A stretch of DNA of 62,052 nt from assembly GCF_004377485.1 (NCBI RefSeq), contig NZ_SNTY01000015.1, forward strand, positions 1-62,052, given 5' to 3'. The translations under genes were made by a program, and so were the position numbers. The DNA is from Alkanindiges illinoisensis (GTDB lineage Bacteria > Pseudomonadota > Gammaproteobacteria > Pseudomonadales > Moraxellaceae). The notes beneath the pieces were generated by a model. It saw nothing but the letters and a program-made list of their open reading frames with translations. It did not search any database and was not told the origin of the DNA. This document shows positions 8,663 through 19,463 of this stretch, piece after piece. Each line of letters starts with the position of its first letter. Position 1 is the stretch's first letter.

Positions 8663-9850
8663 ATGTCTACGCGTGTTATTGGCCAAATTACTGGCGCCTT
8701 ATTAGTTGGCGCATTTGCCCTGTCCGGCTGCCAATCTCAGACTGAAGAAAGTGAAAGCCAGAGCCACATGATTCTGGATACCAAACATATTTATAAACTT
8801 ATTCCAGCCACCACCAACCGCATGGCCTGGGCCAATGATGTCCACGCCATCATGGATGAGCTGGAAATTGAGCGCAATCTAAGTAATACCTGTTCCATTG
8901 TGGCCGTAGTGGATCAGGAATCCAATTTTGTAGCTGATCCCGCTGTGCCCAATTTGGGCAAAAAAGCCGTCAAGGAAATGAATGAGCGCCTTGAAAAAAA
9001 GCTGGGTAAAAAAATGGCAGGCTATTTCAATGATATGCTGGCCAAGCAGCCCTCGCCTGACGATAATTTTTTAATGCAGCTTGAGCGCGTAAAAACCGAG
9101 CGTGAACTGGACGAACTTTATCGGCAGATGTTTGAGTTTTATACCAGACAATACAAGATTAATCTGGTGACCAGCGCTGCACGTATTATTGCCAGACAGG
9201 ATATTGAGGAAGCCTTTAATCCCATTACCACTTTAGGCTCCATGCAGGTACATATTAATTATGCCGTTGAAAACTCACGCAGTGGCAGCAACATCCATAA
9301 AATCCGTGATGACCTGTATACCCAGTACGGTGGCCTATACTATGGTATTCATCGCTTGATGACCTATCCAACCCACTATGACAAGCCAATTTACCGGTTT
9401 GCGGATTATAACTCAGGCATCTATTCCAGCCGCAATGCAGCATTTCAGCAAATGGTGAACAAACTATCAAAGCAGGAACTCAGTCTTGATGGTGACTTGC
9501 TGTCCTATAATAAAGATGGCGATGTTATCTCAGAGCCAACAGCCACTGAAACTGCCCTGGCCCAGTTATTTTTGGAAAAAAATATTGCCTTGGATGCCAA
9601 GAATATCCGGCGTGACCTAAAAAAAGAAAAGCAGCAGGAATTTGAAGAAACCAAAACTTATCAGCAAGTGGTGGCTTTATACGAGGAAAAAACCAAGAAA
9701 GATGCACCGTATGCCATTATGCCGGAAGTGGTTATTTCTGGCCCCAAGCTAAGCCGTGATTACAATACCAACTGGTACGCCAGCAAAGTAAACCAGCGTT
9801 ACAATCGCTGTGTTAGCCGTGGCAAGCGTCTGGGTTTTAAACTATCCTAA
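8663..9850 (+). CDS. DUF1615-like lipoprotein
   Basis: The 395-residue product begins with a lipoprotein signal (VGAFALSGCQS, predicted lipidated Cys near residue 24) and so should sit in the envelope. The rest looks like the DUF1615 family of Proteobacteria. The segments VAVVDQESNFVADPAVPNLG and FADYNSGIYSSRNAAFQ are reminiscent of lysozyme-like or transglycosylase folds. I recall the family only from general appearance, so the name is tentative and no activity is claimed. ATG 8663 is chosen because the signal peptide begins there; the frame is open further upstream to 8603. The Shine-Dalgarno sequence is weak. The gene is monocistronic. Confidence 0.6.
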   Translation: MSTRVIGQITGALLVGAFALSGCQSQTEESESQSHMILDTKHIYKLIPATTNRMAWANDVHAIMDELEIERNLSNTCSIVAVVDQESNFVADPAVPNLGKKAVKEMNERLEKKLGKKMAGYFNDMLAKQPSPDDNFLMQLERVKTERELDELYRQMFEFYTRQYKINLVTSAARIIARQDIEEAFNPITTLGSMQVHINYAVENSRSGSNIHKIRDDLYTQYGGLYYGIHRLMTYPTHYDKPIYRFADYNSGIYSSRNAAFQQMVNKLSKQELSLDGDLLSYNKDGDVISEPTATETALAQLFLEKNIALDAKNIRRDLKKEKQQEFEETKTYQQVVALYEEKTKKDAPYAIMPEVVISGPKLSRDYNTNWYASKVNQRYNRCVSRGKRLGFKLS

Positions 9851-10058
9851 TCATGAATAGACTTTACTCACTCATCATAAGCATTTACTTTTATCAGTTA
9901 GGAGTTGATGGTTTAAATTCTGGCTGAATATTTCTTATTTCTGTTTATTTATGAATTTAATAATTATTTTAAGGATAAAGCACTTAATAAGTGATTGGAT
10001 CTTTCCAACCTGTAAGCTATAACTGCACACATAAAAACCTAATTTATAACTAATAGCC

Positions 10059-10697
10059 ATGCCCCAGAACCTTGATGTTGCAAGCCCCATAGATTTACGC
10101 CAGATGAGTGATGCCACAGTATAGGCTGATTCTGCCCTGCAAAAACGGCCAGCGCGTACTGATTTTTTTAATAGTTTTAGTACTGACATCCTTTACTATC
10201 CAATCTCCAATCCGCGCATTCTGGAACTGGGCTCCGGGCCGGGATTTTTGGCACAGCATGTACTCGATATTATTCCAGCTAGTGAATACGTTGCGCTGGA
10301 TTTCTCAGCAGCCATGCATCAACTCGCGTAGGAAAGACTGGGAGCCAGTGCTGACAAAGTACAATTTATTGAGTGCAGCTTTAAGGATGACAACTGGACA
10401 GCAGGCTTAGGAAAATTTGATGTGATTGTCACCATGCAGGCTGTGCATGAGCTACGCCATAAATGCTATGCGGTTAATTTATTTTAGCAGGTTCAACAGG
10501 TTTTAAAAGCAAATGGCATTTTTCTGGTATGTGATCATTATGCAGGTATTGACCCTGATGGTATCCAAGGCATGCACAATGACCAGCTTTATATGACCAT
10601 TGAAGAACAATATGCTGCGCTACAGCAAGCTGGTTTTAGTCGCATTAACCCGCTTTTATTGCTGCAAGGCATGCTAGTGCATCAGGCTAAACTATAA
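10059..10697 (+). pseudogene. Class I SAM-dependent methyltransferase frame with three in-frame TAG codons
   Basis: One continuous frame of 213 codons from ATG 10059 to TAA 10695-10697 encodes a class I methyltransferase. Motif I is ILELGSGPGFLAQHVLD, followed by YVALDFSAAM, the catalytic-region FDVIVTMQAVHEL, and LKANGIFLVCDH. The frame contains stop codons at 10122-10124, 10329-10331 and 10485-10487, all TAG. There is no frameshift anywhere. Likely ancestral codons are CAG or TGG, each one transition away. Established genes in this window, including gyrA and serC, end in TAG, so amber is a normal stop here. The likeliest reading is a decaying gene. No convincing ribosome binding site precedes the ATG. 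Confidence 0.8.
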
Positions 10698-10707
10698 ATT
10701 TTAAGGT

Positions 10708-11841
10708 TTAATAAATTGCCATATGATCACGGTGAATCATTTCGACTGAGCGGTTTTCACCCAGAATTTCATGCACCCGCTCAGAGGGCTGGCCAATCAC
10801 CTGCCGTGCTGATGCTGAGCTAAAATTTACCCGCCCAACAGCAATACGCTCACCATTTAAGTTCACGCACTCCACCACATCACCACGCTCAAAATGACCT
10901 TCAACCTGACGCACGCCAACAGGTAACAAGCTACGGTGTTTTACCTGAATGGCTTCAACCGCACCGTTATCCAGCACCAGACGTCCGGCTGTTTGCAAAT
11001 GCGCAGCCAGCCATTGCTTACGCGCAGTAATGCGGTCTTCGTCCGCTGTCAGTAGCGTTCCCAAAGCCTCACCCTGAATCAGGCGCAATAGGACATTACT
11101 GGTTTGACCGCTGGTGATGAGGGTTGGACAGCCAGACTTTGCCGCCAGCCGTGCAGCACGCACTTTGGTCACCATGCCACCACGTCCCAGCACACCGCCA
11201 CCACCTGCCATGGCCAGCAAGCTTTCATCCATGGCCCGCACGGTAGATAACAGTGTGGCGCTAGCATCCTTGCGCGGATCACGGTCAAACATGCCTTCCT
11301 GATCGGTAAGAATAATCAGCAGGTCTGCACCGACCAGGCTGGCAACCATGGCAGCCAGCGTATCGTTATCACCAAAACGGATTTCATCAGTAGCAACCGT
11401 GTCATTTTCATTAATCACCGGCACTACACGCCACTTGATTAAGCGCAGCAAGGCATCACCAGCGTTTAAGTAACGGCGGCGATCAGCCAGGTCATCATGA
11501 GTCAGCAAGACCTGAGCAGTTTGAATCTGGTGCTGAACCAGTGCGCCAGCCCATGCCTGAATCAATCCCATTTGCCCAATGGCAGCACAGGCCTGCAAAC
11601 CCGGCAAATCATCAGGACGGGCGCCAATTTTCATGCGCACCATGCCTTCTGCCACAGCACCGGATGATACTAGAATCACCTCAATGCCCTGTTCATGCAG
11701 CAGGGCAACCTGGGCAGCCCAGGCATTAATGGCCTGATGATCCAGCCCCTGCCCATTGGCTGTGAGCAGCGCCGATCCAATTTTTATGACAACGCGTTTA
11801 CATTGAAGCTGACGCTGACTGCCTTGTTGTAACAACGACAT
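10708..11841 (-). CDS. proB: Glutamate 5-kinase
   Basis: This enzyme phosphorylates glutamate as the first step of proline synthesis. The amino-acid-kinase domain comes first ([11 protein letters not shown], then [34 protein letters not shown], and [13 protein letters not shown]). A C-terminal PUA domain follows at about 285-375. Length is 377 residues. I place the start at ATG 11841 (MSLLQQG); the longer frame would start with TTG. It lies 35 bases downstream of obgE on the same strand and is probably cotranscribed, an arrangement common in Acinetobacter-like genomes. The methyltransferase pseudogene converges on it from the left. Confidence 0.92.
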   Translation of the reverse strand: MSLLQQGSQRQLQCKRVVIKIGSALLTANGQGLDHQAINAWAAQVALLHEQGIEVILVSSGAVAEGMVRMKIGARPDDLPGLQACAAIGQMGLIQAWAGALVQHQIQTAQVLLTHDDLADRRRYLNAGDALLRLIKWRVVPVINENDTVATDEIRFGDNDTLAAMVASLVGADLLIILTDQEGMFDRDPRKDASATLLSTVRAMDESLLAMAGGGGVLGRGGMVTKVRAARLAAKSGCPTLITSGQTSNVLLRLIQGEALGTLLTADEDRITARKQWLAAHLQTAGRLVLDNGAVEAIQVKHRSLLPVGVRQVEGHFERGDVVECVNLNGERIAVGRVNFSSASARQVIGQPSERVHEILGENRSVEMIHRDHMAIY

Positions 11842-11876
11842 GTATACACTCAAAATCAAATTAACAGGTTTTTTCG

Positions 11877-13160
<1,284 letters not shown>

Positions 13161-13233
13161 TTAAGGTTTTTTGAAGTTGTTTTAGGCTTCTATTCCTAAA
13201 GCCGTGTGAGCCAGCTGTAGACACCTGCTCCTG

Positions 13234-13572
13234 CTACTTTTGATAGTAACCCGTGCTTAGCGGTGCTTCCTGTGGATACAGTTTATCCTGTTGTAATAGC
13301 AGTTTTAGGCCCTTGAACACGGTTTGCTGTGTTTCACTGCTTTGCAGTTCAATTAAATTGCCGGATTGCTGCCAGATGCCACTAGATTCCAGATCAACAG
13401 TGCCATACATCAAGACAGCCTGATAGTGACCATCAGGGTTTAAAAGTAACTCGGAACCTACTTCGGTAATGCCATTTAAATAATAATGCCCCGGGGCAGC
13501 AGCGTTAGCCACATGAGTAAAAAGGTTTAAAGCAATCATTAGAGCTATTGCTTTAACAAACTGATTTAGCAT
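13234..13572 (-). CDS. Small secreted protein of unknown function
   Basis: The 112-residue product starts with a Sec signal peptide (hydrophobic 8-18, likely cleavage after HVANAAA near residue 25) and should be periplasmic. The mature part has a repeated pattern of short strands (GHYYLNGITEVGSELLLNPDGHYQAVL, then SSGIWQQSGNLIEL), suggesting a small beta-sandwich. I do not recognise the family. It lies alone between gap and obgE on the same strand. Confidence 0.6.
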   Translation of the reverse strand: MLNQFVKAIALMIALNLFTHVANAAAPGHYYLNGITEVGSELLLNPDGHYQAVLMYGTVDLESSGIWQQSGNLIELQSSETQQTVFKGLKLLLQQDKLYPQEAPLSTGYYQK

Positions 13573-13692
13573 ATAAAAATCCAGATTTTTGATGAATTAT
13601 TTAATTAAGTGAGCAACTAACATAAGCTTAAACTTATCTTGCTTTAGCAATCATCAACCAGTTTTTATTGTAAGTGCACGAATAACACCAGC

Positions 13693-13722
13693 ATAAAAAA
13701 ACCCAGCCGAAGCCAGGTTTTC
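13693..13722 (-). terminator. Terminator after gap
   Basis: Read on the minus strand, AACCTGGC-TTCG-GCTGGGTT forms a stem with two G-U pairs and a UUCG loop, followed by seven T. Confidence 0.7.
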
Positions 13723-13740
13723 CTAACAGATCAAATCTGC

Positions 13741-15201
13741 TTATACGCTAACGCTATCCACAGGAATATGTGGATATACTACGCCTGCCATTTGCTCGGC
13801 AATGCGCAGTACCTGACAGCTATAGCCTACTTCGTTGTCATACCAGACATACAGGGTGACACGGTTGCCACTGGTAATGGTGGCTTGCGCATCATACACA
13901 CCAGCAGTACGTGAACCAATAAAGTCAGATGATACGACTTCAGTTGAGTTGGTATAGCCAATTTGACCTTGCAGGTTGGAGTTCAGGGAAATCAAGCGGA
14001 TATATTCATTGATTTCTTCAGTAGACACTTCCTGCCCCAGATTCAGGTTCAAAATTGCCAGTGACACGTTTGGCGTTGGTACGCGAACCGAGTTACCAGT
14101 CAGCTTGCCTTTTAGAACTGGCAGTGCCTTGGCAACGGCTTTGGCAGCACCAGTTTCAGTGATGACCATATTCAATGTTGCGGCACGGCCACGACGATCA
14201 GCCTTATGGTAGTTATCAATCAGGTTCTGGTCATTGGTGAATGAGTGAACAGTTTCTACATGGCCATTTTCAACGGTGTACTTGTCATTGATGACTTTAA
14301 GTACTGGTGTAATGGCATTGGTGGTACAGCTTGCAGCACTGATAATCTGGTCAGAATCAATGATGTCGCTATGGTTGACGCCATACACCACGTTCTTCAT
14401 TTCACCTTTGCTTGGTGCAGTCAGGATTACGCGGGCAACGCCTGGGCATTTCAGGTGCTGGGCAAGGCCTTCAGCATCACGCCATTTGCCGGTGTTATCA
14501 ATCAACAAGGCATTGTCAATACCATACTGGGTGTAATCCACTTCAGCCGGACTACTGGCATAAATTACCTTGATGTAGTTACCATTGGCAATAATGGCTT
14601 CATTTTCTTCATCAATGGAAATGGTGCCTTCAAATGAACCATGAATGGAATCACGACGCAGCAAGGAAGCGCGCTTAGCCAGATCATTTTCACTGGATTT
14701 GCGCACCACAATTGCTTTAAGGCTCAAGCCACGCCCAACACCAGTTTGCTCAATAATCAAACGGGCCAGAATACGACCAATACGGCCAAAACCATAAAGA
14801 ACCACGTCTCTGGTTTTTGGTTCGCACTTGTTGCCTGCTACTGGTGCTAAAGCAGCTTGCAAAAACTCATTGATGTCGCCGCCTTTTTGCTTGTAATCAG
14901 CAGCCAGCTTACCCAAATCCACTTCACAGCTTGCAATGTTGTCAAACTTTACCAGTGCTTCGAGTAAAGGCATGGTGTCTACTACAGACAGCTCAACAGC
15001 AATCATGCGTGCACGGCGATGAGCTTTTAGAATCTGGATCACAGAGCGGTTGATCAGTGAGCGACCATATACCGTAATAATAATGTCTTTTTCACGGTAA
15101 AGCTGTCCGATCAAGGCAATCATGCGTTCAGCAATTTCTTCGCGATTTTTCCAGCGGCCAAAATGTTCGCTATGCAGGGCAACGATGGTCTCTTTGCTCA
15201 C
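13741..15201 (-). CDS. gap: Glyceraldehyde-3-phosphate dehydrogenase, long form, GTG start
   Basis: The GAPDH core is clear: the NAD fold GFGRIGR at about 137-143, the catalytic Cys in SAASCTTN (about residue 292) and late WYDNEVGYS. It is preceded by about 130 extra residues (VSKETIVALHSEHFGRW onward), giving 486 residues against about 335 for ordinary GAPDH. Long forms of this kind occur in Acinetobacter and other Gammaproteobacteria, where the enzyme mainly serves gluconeogenesis. The start is decided by the ribosome binding site: GAGGA lies seven bases before GTG 15201. The in-frame ATG 15231 and TTG 15252 have none. It is monocistronic with its own terminator. Confidence 0.9.
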   Translation of the reverse strand: MSKETIVALHSEHFGRWKNREEIAERMIALIGQLYREKDIIITVYGRSLINRSVIQILKAHRRARMIAVELSVVDTMPLLEALVKFDNIASCEVDLGKLAADYKQKGGDINEFLQAALAPVAGNKCEPKTRDVVLYGFGRIGRILARLIIEQTGVGRGLSLKAIVVRKSSENDLAKRASLLRRDSIHGSFEGTISIDEENEAIIANGNYIKVIYASSPAEVDYTQYGIDNALLIDNTGKWRDAEGLAQHLKCPGVARVILTAPSKGEMKNVVYGVNHSDIIDSDQIISAASCTTNAITPVLKVINDKYTVENGHVETVHSFTNDQNLIDNYHKADRRGRAATLNMVITETGAAKAVAKALPVLKGKLTGNSVRVPTPNVSLAILNLNLGQEVSTEEINEYIRLISLNSNLQGQIGYTNSTEVVSSDFIGSRTAGVYDAQATITSGNRVTLYVWYDNEVGYSCQVLRIAEQMAGVVYPHIPVDSVSV

Positions 15202-15485
15202 GGAGGCTTCCTCTTTGGGGTTGGCTGCCATCACAGTAACAGCAGCAGGCAAGTTTTAAAGGCGCATATTGTAATGGAAAATTGCCTGCCTGAAAATGTT
15301 GGCAACGGATAAAACAGCAAGAAGTTCTTCCAATATTGAAATTTTATAAAGGTTTAAACTGATAGAATTGGTTATCAGGATTTGGATCATCAATAAAGAA
15401 ATGGCAAGCTTTAAAGTGGTAGGCTTGAAAATTTTTATGCTATAAAGTTAGAAAATAAATAATACATCTCTTGCATAAGTCTGGT

Positions 15486-15534
15486 TTCGACAAGATCAAC
15501 CAACGCTGCCTGAGCCTGTCGAAGGCGAGTTGGT
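15486..15534. repeat. REP-like palindromic element
   Basis: TTCGACA at 15486-15492 pairs with TGTCGAA at 15517-15523, and ACCAAC at 15499-15504 pairs with GTTGGT at 15529-15534, giving two interleaved stems. The wording (TTCGACAAGATCAACCAACG, then CTGAGCCTGTCGAAGG) is that of widespread bacterial intergenic palindromes. Only one copy is in this window, so its repeat status in the genome is inferred. Confidence 0.6.
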
Positions 15535-15590
15535 ACAACTTGTGAAAGAAGTCTAATAAAGTGCATTCTAGTTAGGTATAGAATTAGGTA

Positions 15591-15638
15591 AAACAATAAA
15601 TACCTGATGCTACTGCGTTTATCAGGTATTTATTGTTT
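15591..15638 (-). terminator. Long perfect hairpin, likely terminator of the 52-residue gene
   Basis: AAACAATAAATACCTGAT at 15591-15608 is perfectly complementary to 15621-15638, with a 12-base loop. The stem is 18 bp and ends in an A/T-rich arm, so it could act in both directions. It lies about 70 bases beyond the stop of the small minus-strand gene. Confidence 0.6.
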
Positions 15639-15706
15639 ATACAGCATTAGCAGCATGAACTACCAATCTAAAACCAGATCCAAGCAACTCAGCACCTTTA
15701 GACGGC

Positions 15707-15865
15707 TTAGGAAGCTGAACCGCTGTGCTCATCACTTTGTTTTAGTTCATCATGCGCGTATGTAGCGGTAAATCCTTCTACCAAATCAATTGCTGAAGCC
15801 AGTAACGTAATAAAAGTACGGGTAACCAGCTGTCCTGACTTTGGCTGGATAGTCACCTTAATCAT
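15707..15865 (-). CDS. Small protein of unknown function (52 residues)
   Basis: The product begins MIKVTIQPKSGQLVTRTF and ends in a polar tail rich in Ser and acidic residues. ATG 15865 is supported by GGAGAA eight bases upstream. The frame continues to 15916, but without such a site. No signal peptide or membrane segment is evident. I do not recognise it. A strong hairpin follows the gene, which supports an independent transcript. Confidence 0.5.
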   Translation of the reverse strand: MIKVTIQPKSGQLVTRTFITLLASAIDLVEGFTATYAHDELKQSDEHSGSAS

Positions 15866-16326
15866 AAGATTTCTCCAATTTATTTTCAGGTTTAATTCAC
15901 AATAACGACTTGGCACTGCATCATTTCACCCCAACCACGGGCAGAACAATGTTTGTTATTACCTCTGTTACCACAACTTAAATATATAAATCGGCCTTGT
16001 AATAATCTACATGGCGCTACCGCATTTTTTGTGTAAAATAAACTCAAATGTATAAGTAAACCAGCAATTTATAAAAGCTAACGCAGGCTTTAGTCATCTT
16101 GTGTTAATAAATCAGAGGCTGGTTACATAGAAGATAACTGTAGAGTAGCTGTTTGAGAGAAGATTTTAGCCATCAGTCTATATTATTGTTTTTGACTAAT
16201 GGCTTGTATAAGGACTAATTGCGCTTTAAATCTACCAGCATATTAAAGCAAATTAATTTTATTCTTTTACCTTTAAGCGCAGATAAGCTATTTCTTTTAA
16301 AAAATAGTAAGCGCTTATTTTATGAA
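15866..16326. other. Gene-poor AT-rich stretch
   Basis: I see no supported gene in these 461 bases. An imperfect hairpin is formed by 16168-16177 (AGCCATCAGT) and 16195-16204 (ACTAATGGCT). The plus-strand open frame at 16219-16509 mostly overlaps the lipocalin gene in antisense and is not called. Confidence 0.5.
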
Positions 16327-16911
16327 TTAATTAATGAGCGAGTGCGGTGTACGTATCAGCTTGCTAGTATCAAAACCCTGCTGTTTGGCGGTCTCTACAT
16401 ATTGCTGGTAGGTCTGCTCATCAAGATTTGGCGTGCGAGACAAAATCCACAAATACTTGCGGTTGGGTGCGCCAACCAAGGCAGTCTGGTAATTGTCATC
16501 CAGCTTTAAAATCCAGTAATCGCCTTTGGTAAAAGGAATCCAGCGCAAGCCCTGTGGCAAAAAGCTAACTTTAAGTTTGCTATTACTCTTGTCTATCGGC
16601 GTAGCCTCACCCTGTGATGCGATGTTTTCTCCATTAGCCTTACGACACTGGTTAAGCACCGACACCTTGCCATTGGTTTGCAAGCCATAGGTTGCGGTGA
16701 CATCACTGGCACACTTGCGCTGAAAATACATGGGAAAGCGCGCAACTTCATACCATTTACCCAGATAGCGGTTTAGGTCCACCTGACTTACGGTTTGCGG
16801 TTTATTCGCTGGTGCTGCAATGGCAACCGAGCCTAAAACTGCAAATCCCAGCAAAGCCATGGCACCACGCTTGAGTATTTTATGTGATGGCACAACATGG
16901 GTAGTGGTCAT
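16327..16911 (-). CDS. Lipocalin family protein (Blc-like), secreted
   Basis: The 194-residue product has the lipocalin signature LNRYLGKWYEVARFPMYFQRKC (G-x-W motif), the second conserved block GDYWILKLDDNYQTALVGAPNRKYLWILSR, and a late helix EQTYQQYVETAKQQGFD. Blc-type lipocalins bind lipids in the envelope. A Sec signal precedes APANKPQ (cleavage near residue 32), without a lipobox Cys, so it appears periplasmic rather than lipid-anchored as E. coli Blc is. ATG 16911 has GAGGAG seven bases upstream. The gene stands alone. Confidence 0.85.
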   Translation of the reverse strand: MTTTHVVPSHKILKRGAMALLGFAVLGSVAIAAPANKPQTVSQVDLNRYLGKWYEVARFPMYFQRKCASDVTATYGLQTNGKVSVLNQCRKANGENIASQGEATPIDKSNSKLKVSFLPQGLRWIPFTKGDYWILKLDDNYQTALVGAPNRKYLWILSRTPNLDEQTYQQYVETAKQQGFDTSKLIRTPHSLIN

Positions 16912-17100
16912 ATGAATTCTCCTCAATGTATACACTGGACAGGTTAAGAAATAGTAAATTTGAGCCAGAAATAGTAGAAAATTGATTGGCTTAACCTTAC
17001 GCCAAGCTGCTGTAAAAATCCAATGAACTCATGCAGGCTTTTTGTAGTGGTTTGGAAGTTTTAAAATTTTGAATATGCCATGACTTAGCGAACATTTATA

Positions 17101-17133
17101 AAAAAAGCCGCCTGATTAACCAGCGGCTTTTTT
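17101..17133 (-). terminator. Terminator after uvrB
   Basis: The stem AAAAAAGCCGC / GCGGCTTTTTT lies just beyond the uvrB stop codon, with runs of A and T on both sides. It can work on either strand. Confidence 0.85.
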
Positions 17134-17160
17134 ATCATTTGTGCAGCTAAATACAGCCTA

Positions 17161-19281
17161 TTAATACAACAACTGCGCTTTTAATCGGGTAATTTCATCA
17201 CGGATACGCGCGGCTTGCTCAAACTGCAACTGCTTGGCCATATTGTTCATCTCGCTTTCCAGCTTCTTGATGTGTTTGGCAAACAGTTTAGGATCAGCCA
17301 GCAAATGCTGGTCATCTCCGGAGAGCGCAATATTCTTGTGCAGCTTGGCATCAATTTCATCTTCCTCATACACCTCACCGGTATCAATTTCCTTGATCAC
17401 CTGACGGATCGCACTGCGCGGTGTGATCCCGTGTTTTTCATTAAATTCAATTTGTTTATTACGACGACGCTCGGTTTCCTCAATGGCACGCTGCATGGAA
17501 TCCGTAATGCGGTCGGCATACAAAATTGCCTTACCATTCAAGTTACGTGCTGCACGACCAATGGTTTGAATAAGTGAACGATCCGAGCGCAAAAAGCCTT
17601 CCTTGTCAGCATCCAGAATAGCCACCAAGGATACTTCCGGCATATCCAGACCTTCACGCAAAAGGTTAATCCCAACCAGTACATCATAAACGCCGGTACG
17701 CAATTCATGGATAATCTTAACCCGCTCAACCGTATCAATATCCGAGTGCAAATAGGCTACCTTGATGCCGTATTCTTTTAGATAGCTGGTTAAATCCTCA
17801 GCCATCCGCTTGGTTAAAGTGGTGACTAACACCCGCTCGTTAATATTTTTGCGCAGATTAATTTCAGATAAGACATCATCCACCTGCGTAAGCACCGGAC
17901 GAATTTCAATTTCTGGATCAACCAGACCGGTTGGACGCACGACCTGCTCTACAATTTGCTGGCTATGTTCCAACTCATAACGCGCAGGCGTTGCACTTAC
18001 GAAAATGGTAGCAGGTGCAATCCGTTCCCATTCCTCAAATTTCATGGGGCGGTTATCCAGCGCACTGGGCAAACGAAAACCATAATTCACCAGATTTTCC
18101 TTGCGCGAGCGGTCACCCTTATACATTGCACCAATTTGCGGCACCGAAACATGCGATTCATCAATAATCAGCAGTGCGTCTTCCGGTACATAATCAAAAA
18201 GAGTTGGCGGCGCTTCCCCAGCAGGTCGGCCCGACAAATGCCGTGAGTAATTTTCAATGCCGTTGCTGTAGCCCAACTGCTGAATCATCTCAATATCATA
18301 TTTGGTGCGCTGCTCAATGCGCTGGGCTTCCAGCAATTTATCCTGCGACTTGAAAAATTCCAGTTGTTCGGCCAGTTCCTGCTTAATTGTTCCAACAGCA
18401 CGCTCCAGATTTTCTTTGGGCGTGACATAATGGCTTTTTGGATAAATGGTGATGCGTGGCACTTTGCGCACCATTTTGCCAGTTAATGGGTCAAACCAGC
18501 GAATGGAATCAATTTCATCATCAAAGATTTCAATGCGCACTGCCATTTGCTCGGATTCAGCCGGGAAAATATCCAGAATCTCACCGCGCAAACGATACGT
18601 ACCCCGGGTAAATTCCAGCTCATTACGCGTGTACTGCATTTCTACCAAACGGCGAATTAAGGCATCACGATCAATGCGGTCACCCTGCACAATATGCAGC
18701 AGCATTTTCAGGTAAGCTTCAGGATCACCCAGACCGTAAATGGCTGAAACAGACGCTACAATAATGGCATCACGGCGCTCTAATAATGACCGCGTAGCAG
18801 ACAAACGCATCTGGTCAATATGGTCGTTAATTGCCGAATCTTTTTCAATAAAGGTATCGCTTGAAGGTACATAGGCTTCGGGTTGATAATAATCGTAATA
18901 GCTAACGAAATACTCAACCGCATTATTGGGAAAAAATGCCTTGAATTCACCATACAACTGGGCAGCCAGTGTTTTGTTATGCGCCATAATAATGGTTGGA
19001 CGCTGAGTTTGTGCAATGACATTAGCCATCGTGTAGGTTTTACCAGAACCTGTTACCCCAAGCAGCAACTGCCCTTTTAAACCGTCATTGACGCCACGTA
19101 CCAGTTTTTCAATGGCTTGCGGCTGATCACCAGCAGGCTGAAAGTCTGTTTTTAAATCAAATGTTTTATCCAATACTTGTGTGCCAGAAAGATTGACACC
19201 GCGTTGCAATGCCTGCTCCTGAATCTGGGTTGCCACATGGTTCAGCTCATCCAAAGAGCGCATCTTGGTTGGTTCCCGCAT
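17161..19281 (-). CDS. uvrB: UvrABC system protein B
   Basis: UvrB is the damage-verifying helicase-like subunit of nucleotide excision repair. Visible features are Walker A GVTGSGKT at 75-82 and the beta-hairpin region [25 protein letters not shown], the helicase block ending [11 protein letters not shown], and the C-terminal UVR motif ([24 protein letters not shown]) that contacts UvrC follow. Length is 706 residues. Compared with E. coli UvrB there are about 35 extra N-terminal residues before [11 protein letters not shown]. No better internal start is seen, so the extension is kept. ATG 19281 is used. A long palindrome lies about 100 bases upstream. Confidence 0.93.
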   Translation of the reverse strand: MREPTKMRSLDELNHVATQIQEQALQRGVNLSGTQVLDKTFDLKTDFQPAGDQPQAIEKLVRGVNDGLKGQLLLGVTGSGKTYTMANVIAQTQRPTIIMAHNKTLAAQLYGEFKAFFPNNAVEYFVSYYDYYQPEAYVPSSDTFIEKDSAINDHIDQMRLSATRSLLERRDAIIVASVSAIYGLGDPEAYLKMLLHIVQGDRIDRDALIRRLVEMQYTRNELEFTRGTYRLRGEILDIFPAESEQMAVRIEIFDDEIDSIRWFDPLTGKMVRKVPRITIYPKSHYVTPKENLERAVGTIKQELAEQLEFFKSQDKLLEAQRIEQRTKYDIEMIQQLGYSNGIENYSRHLSGRPAGEAPPTLFDYVPEDALLIIDESHVSVPQIGAMYKGDRSRKENLVNYGFRLPSALDNRPMKFEEWERIAPATIFVSATPARYELEHSQQIVEQVVRPTGLVDPEIEIRPVLTQVDDVLSEINLRKNINERVLVTTLTKRMAEDLTSYLKEYGIKVAYLHSDIDTVERVKIIHELRTGVYDVLVGINLLREGLDMPEVSLVAILDADKEGFLRSDRSLIQTIGRAARNLNGKAILYADRITDSMQRAIEETERRRNKQIEFNEKHGITPRSAIRQVIKEIDTGEVYEEDEIDAKLHKNIALSGDDQHLLADPKLFAKHIKKLESEMNNMAKQLQFEQAARIRDEITRLKAQLLY

Positions 19282-19383
19282 TGTATTTTAACTCTTTATA
19301 TTCAGCCAGATCACACTAATAAATAAGGCTTTAGACTGAAAAATCAAGGCTATAAATACTGTTAAATGTAATGGAGTATCAAT

Positions 19384-19423
19384 GTTAGGATTAATATTAG
19401 CTTGGAGTAATATTAATCCTAAC
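19384..19423. repeat. Perfect 16-bp inverted repeat upstream of uvrB
   Basis: GTTAGGATTAATATTA at 19384-19399 is exactly complementary to 19408-19423 with an 8-base spacer. It lies between the end of the 178-residue gene and the uvrB start. The minus-strand transcript has no U-run after it, so it is a poor terminator and may be an operator or small repeat. Confidence 0.6.
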
Positions 19424-19463
19424 AAATTAATAAGTTTTTAATATTTTAATTACAACCTTATAA

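Larger units (their letters stand above)
15202..15706. other. Intergenic region upstream of gap
   Basis: The 505 bases contain the gap promoter region, a REP-like palindromic element (15486-15534) and a strong hairpin (15591-15638), both listed separately. No protein gene is supported here. Confidence 0.6.

Noticed and set aside
10059-10697. Amber codons recoded as an amino acid throughout the organism
   Set aside because: gyrA, serC, dusB, rodA and the MltF-like gene end in TAG, so amber is in normal use as a stop.
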